A DNA stretch of 7,541 bases from Flavobacteriales bacterium (lineage in GTDB: Bacteria; Bacteroidota; Bacteroidia; Flavobacteriales_E; Vicingaceae), in assembly GCA_003487525.1 (NCBI GenBank), contig DNDT01000141.1:1-7541 (forward strand), in the 5' to 3' direction. The translations under genes and the position numbers were made by a program. Shown in pieces: positions 4,330 through 7,541 of this stretch; position 1 is the first letter of the stretch, and every line of letters starts with the position of its first letter. The notes beneath the pieces were generated by a model. That model saw only the letters and a list, made by a program, of their open reading frames with translations, did no database searches and was not told where the DNA came from.

Positions 4330-7290
4330 ATGAAAATGAAAAAATACTTTTTTGGAATAATAGCATTTGCTGCAATAGTGGCCGTAGGTTTTGTAACCTA
4401 CAAAGATTACCATTCAGCTGTTTACGTTGCGAAGAGTTATTCTTCGGATCTGCAGGCTCTTGGTTATGCCAGCGGAGCAGCCGAATACTACCGTGAGCTT
4501 AGAGCTGATGAGAATGGAACCATTGATATTAAAGATGTTCAAAAATCACGCGATGCCGTATACGGTTTTAACGCCTCCAAAAATGGTGCATCAGGAATAT
4601 ACTGGGAGCAGATGGGACCAAATTACGTGGGCGGAAGAACTAGAGCACTTTTACAGGACAACAAGGTTGGTTCGAGATGGTATGCCGGAGGTGTCAACGG
4701 AGGTGAATTCATCACTCACGACGGTGGAAATACCTGGCATGAATTTAACTCCTCGGGTGCCGGACCGGATCTTTCGGTATCGAGTTTTGCGCAATCTCCG
4801 AACGGTGTTCTCTTTGTAGCCACCGGTTGCGAATTTGAAGATTACCAGGGAACCATTGCATCAAGTGGAACACCGGGCAACGGTCTGTTCAGGGTGGCGG
4901 TCGATGTGGTAACAGGAACTCCTACCTATACAAAGATTTCAGAATATCCGAGCGATCCGAATTCCTCGGGTAGCAGCGACTGGAGGTTTATAAACAGGAT
5001 CAGGGCAAACCCCGTTCAGGAAGACAAACTTTACGTAGGTACAAAAAATGGTCTTTTCATCACGAACAATGCCCATGCCAGCGAGGTAACCTTTTTTACC
5101 CCGACCGGAGGACTTCCTCTCGGATCCATTGACGATTTTGCGGTTACGAGCGATGGCAAGGAATTCTGGGTTGCTGCCGGTGCAGTGGTCGCGCATTTTA
5201 CCGACAACGGCGGCGAGGACGTAGTTGAAGTCGACCGAACCATTCTGACCGGTTCTTCAAGGATTTGCCTGGAGATAGCTCCTACAAATGATAATGTACT
5301 TTACGCCGCAACTGTAAATTCCAGTAGCTGCCTTAATGCCATTTATCAATCAAGAGACAAGGGAGCCAGCTGGACTGTAATTGGTCAGGGCGGAAGCTCA
5401 TTTGATCCTTACAAAAGTACTGTTCAATGTCAGGGAATTTACGATAATGCATTGGCTGTTGATGCCACCAATGAAGGAAGGATCATCGTAGGTGGAATCT
5501 CACTGTGGGAATGGAACGAATCTCTAACCACTCCCGGCACCGGTGGGTGGACTCAGATTGCCGTTACCCAGGACGGAGGATTGTTTGACACAAATTACGT
5601 TCATGCCGACAAGCATCGTATCGTGGTTCCGGGCAATGGTGAAATCTGGGTTGCTTCGGATGGTGGAATCGGAAAATCAATAGATGACGGAAAAACATGG
5701 TTTCAGGCAAACGGAGGGTACAACGTCACCCAGTTTTATTCTGTTTCCGCTGCCACGGGAGTTCCTCTCCTGTATAATGGGGTGGAATACATTCTTGAGC
5801 AAGTACTTGGAGGTGCACAGGATAACGGTACCCAGTTGGTCGGGCTTAATCCAACCAGGCCATTCGATGCACAAGAGATATCGGGTGGTGATGGTTTTGA
5901 TTGTGCCGTTTCAAATATATCCGGTGTGGCATTTTCTACTTACACCAACGGTATTTTGTACAGATCTTCGCGGAATGGTGGCACCTCATTTATTTATGAC
6001 GAAGAACTATTGGGAGAATGTACAGGTGACCCCCGTGGAATTGGGTCGTGCTTTGGGTTCCACTCACGCATCGCTTATTTTGAAAATCCGCATGTGGACA
6101 TGACCCTCGACTCCGTGAAGGTATATGCAAAATCATCCGTGGCTGTGGGTGACACCCTGAATTACTACAGTGACATGGGACTTGAATATTTATTGCGCTG
6201 GCCAAGTTACAGGGAACTTGAGGCAGGTGATTCCATCATGATGCCCGACTTTGCGCAGGGTCGATTATTGCTCGCTACAAACAAGGGTATTTATATGTCC
6301 CGGGATGCAGCCAAATTAACCACGACAAGCTTTAAATGGGATCGAATTGCCGGACCTGAATCTGTTCCAAATTCGTTGTCAGGAGGCGGAATCAGCGACA
6401 TGAAATTCACGGCAGATGGAAATCAGATTTATGTCGTGACAAAGTCGGGAGATTTGTACAGGATAGACAATGTCAACCAAGGCAACGACAGCCTGTCACT
6501 TGACATCCGTTCCGGACAGAGTGTGATTACGTGCACAAGACTCGGTTCGTCAGGACAATCCGGGTACCATGGTAGAATGGCGGTTGACCCGAACGATCCG
6601 GGCCACGTGGTATTGACCATGGGTGACTACTCAAAACCATACCATGTATTCGAAGCAAATGGCTGCGACGATGCTCTCTCAGGTACGATAAGTTTCAAGA
6701 AAATCCAGGGTGATTTGCCCGCAATGCCTGTTTATTGCGCGATTATCGCCGAGCACGACAGCAAAACCATCATGGTGGGAACCGAATTTGGTGTTTATAT
6801 GACCGAAAATGGAGGGACCAATTGGCTCAATGCCGGCGGAGGACTGCCAAAAGTACCGGTGTACGACATGTTCCAACATACCGTGCTTTATCCCCTTGGT
6901 GAAGTGGTTGGACTTGAAAACAAACATTTCAGAAAGATTTATCTGGGCACGTTTGGAAGAGGTTTCTATGGATCAACCGGTTTGGTAGGTATAGAGGACA
7001 AAAATGCTCCGGCCGTATCTGTCGCAAAAGAAGCGTTTGAACTCAACATTTACCCGAACCCGGTTCACGATAAAGCAATGATCTCATTGGATCTCAGCAA
7101 GGAAGAGAATTTGGTGATCGAGGTATACGACCTTACAGGAAAAATTGTCAGCTCGGTTCACAACGGATCGATAAAATCAGGGAAAAAACTGATCTCCCTT
7201 GATGTGAGTTCGTGGAACAACGGCACCTACCTGGTTTCTGCACGCTCTCAGAAAGAACGCAAAACAACCAAACTGGTTGTGATAAAATAA
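4330..7290 (+). CDS. T9SS-secreted Asp-box/BNR-like beta-propeller protein with type A sorting domain
   Basis: The frame extends to a TTG at 4306, but ATG 4330 (MKMKKYFFG, 986 residues) or ATG 4336 puts the Lys-rich n-region directly before the hydrophobic segment (about 4-23) and is preferred. No clear AxA site follows the core, so cleavage is uncertain. From about 90 the chain is beta-propeller: VGGRTRALL (101-109); Asp boxes THDGGNTW (129-136), SRDKGASW (341-348) and SIDDGKTW (450-457); and degenerate boxes at 547-554 and 825-832. GGAQDNGT (495-502), AVDPNDPG (751-758) and GTFGRGFYG (873-881) are typical of the sortilin/GH74-like repeat group. The last 82 residues, from LNIYPNPV (905), through EVYDLTGK and NNGTYLV to KLVVIK, are the T9SS type A sorting domain (TIGR04183 type), removed or exchanged for a surface anchor after export. 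Ten cysteines suggest disulfides outside the cytoplasm. No sialidase or glycosidase active site could be assigned; adhesion, carbohydrate binding or hydrolysis are all possible. Confidence 0.9.
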   Translation: MKMKKYFFGIIAFAAIVAVGFVTYKDYHSAVYVAKSYSSDLQALGYASGAAEYYRELRADENGTIDIKDVQKSRDAVYGFNASKNGASGIYWEQMGPNYVGGRTRALLQDNKVGSRWYAGGVNGGEFITHDGGNTWHEFNSSGAGPDLSVSSFAQSPNGVLFVATGCEFEDYQGTIASSGTPGNGLFRVAVDVVTGTPTYTKISEYPSDPNSSGSSDWRFINRIRANPVQEDKLYVGTKNGLFITNNAHASEVTFFTPTGGLPLGSIDDFAVTSDGKEFWVAAGAVVAHFTDNGGEDVVEVDRTILTGSSRICLEIAPTNDNVLYAATVNSSSCLNAIYQSRDKGASWTVIGQGGSSFDPYKSTVQCQGIYDNALAVDATNEGRIIVGGISLWEWNESLTTPGTGGWTQIAVTQDGGLFDTNYVHADKHRIVVPGNGEIWVASDGGIGKSIDDGKTWFQANGGYNVTQFYSVSAATGVPLLYNGVEYILEQVLGGAQDNGTQLVGLNPTRPFDAQEISGGDGFDCAVSNISGVAFSTYTNGILYRSSRNGGTSFIYDEELLGECTGDPRGIGSCFGFHSRIAYFENPHVDMTLDSVKVYAKSSVAVGDTLNYYSDMGLEYLLRWPSYRELEAGDSIMMPDFAQGRLLLATNKGIYMSRDAAKLTTTSFKWDRIAGPESVPNSLSGGGISDMKFTADGNQIYVVTKSGDLYRIDNVNQGNDSLSLDIRSGQSVITCTRLGSSGQSGYHGRMAVDPNDPGHVVLTMGDYSKPYHVFEANGCDDALSGTISFKKIQGDLPAMPVYCAIIAEHDSKTIMVGTEFGVYMTENGGTNWLNAGGGLPKVPVYDMFQHTVLYPLGEVVGLENKHFRKIYLGTFGRGFYGSTGLVGIEDKNAPAVSVAKEAFELNIYPNPVHDKAMISLDLSKEENLVIEVYDLTGKIVSSVHNGSIKSGKKLISLDVSSWNNGTYLVSARSQKERKTTKLVVIK

Positions 7291-7307
7291 ATGTTCCATT
7301 TCTAAAG

Positions 7308-7337
7308 AAAAAGGCTTCTCTTTGAGAGGCCTTTTTT
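7308..7337 (+). terminator. Rho-independent terminator after the T9SS cargo gene
   Basis: AAAAAGGCTTCTC (7308-7320) pairs with GAGAGGCCTTTTT (7324-7336) as a 13-bp stem with one G-U wobble and a 3-nt TTT loop, ending in a run of six T. It begins 17 nt after the cargo gene's stop codon and ends 10 nt before the gap start codon, separating the two transcription units. Confidence 0.88.
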
Positions 7338-7347
7338 ATTTGAGCTT

Positions 7348-7541
7348 ATGATAAACGTCGGAATAAACGGCTTTGGAAGAATAGGTAAATATCTTGCCCG
7401 CCTGTTACTGAAAGAAGAGGGAATCAATATATGTGCCATCAATGATCTGGCCCCTGTCGCTGCCCAGGCACATCTGTTCAAGTACGATTCGATTCATGGA
7501 AAATTTAATGGAGAGGTTTCGGTAGAAAAGGATGCTCTGAT
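7348..7541 (+). CDS. gap: Glyceraldehyde-3-phosphate dehydrogenase, N-terminal 64 residues (3' end outside window)
   Basis: The ATG at 7348 opens a frame that reaches the right edge without a stop. It starts MINVGINGFGRIGKYLAR, the Rossmann-fold NAD-binding motif of GAPDH (GINGFGRIG, 5-13), followed by ICAINDLAP (28-36), where Asp33 at the end of the second strand points to NAD rather than NADP use. HLFKYDSIHGKFNG (42-55) matches the conserved K-Y-D-S-x-H-G segment. GAPDH converts glyceraldehyde 3-phosphate to 1,3-bisphosphoglycerate in glycolysis. The catalytic Cys near residue 150 lies beyond the window. The start is 10 nt past the terminator; TTTATTTG (7335-7342), one mismatch from TAnnTTTG, overlaps the terminator T-run and ends 5 nt before the ATG, so the promoter is unclear. 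Which paralogue this is (many Bacteroidota carry more than one) cannot be told from this fragment. Confidence 0.95.
   Translation, partial: MINVGINGFGRIGKYLARLLLKEEGINICAINDLAPVAAQAHLFKYDSIHGKFNGEVSVEKDAL

Noticed and set aside
5684..6103. 139-codon plus-strand ORF inside the T9SS gene
   Set aside because: It is an alternate frame of the propeller protein, whose Asp boxes and repeats hold the true frame throughout.
1..7541. A new defence, mobile or CRISPR-type system
   Set aside because: No transposase, integrase, toxin pair, nuclease cluster, direct-repeat array, attachment site or compositional break was found; the recognised genes are housekeeping and envelope functions.

Overview
The window looks like a chromosomal segment of a Bacteroidota (Bacteroidetes) bacterium. 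The evidence is a secreted beta-propeller protein ending in a type IX secretion (T9SS) type A sorting domain, three upstream elements matching the phylum's TAnnTTTG -7 promoter motif, A-rich start regions without clear Shine-Dalgarno sequences, and signal peptides cleaved just before Gln. Base composition is moderate and even, and I see no mobile element, CRISPR array, tRNA or rRNA.

Left half, minus strand (about 1-3049): three genes read leftward in the order ung (uracil-DNA glycosylase), an Omp85/BamA-TamA-like outer membrane protein, then the 5' part of rmuC, which runs off the left edge. ung and the Omp85 gene overlap by 8 nt or are 1 nt apart, depending on the start chosen. rmuC follows after 60 nt, so a single transcription unit is likely. 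Two genes concern DNA integrity and the middle one outer-membrane biogenesis; nothing in the sequence shows a functional link beyond co-orientation.

Middle, plus strand (3050-4329): a divergent intergenic region leads into a 41-residue lipoprotein gene (3186-3311), then a GTG-started gene for a 250-residue secreted, probably beta-barrel protein of unknown function (3410-4162). Each has a TAnnTTTG element upstream.

Right half, plus strand: a 986-residue T9SS cargo protein with Asp-box (BNR-like) propeller repeats (4330-7290), a strong intrinsic terminator (7308-7337), then the first 64 codons of a glyceraldehyde-3-phosphate dehydrogenase gene (from 7348), cut by the right edge.

Most of the window is ordinary housekeeping and cell-envelope content. 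I found no convincing new multi-gene system. The items most worth a second look are the micro-lipoprotein, the near-leaderless GTG start, and the two uncharacterised secreted proteins.
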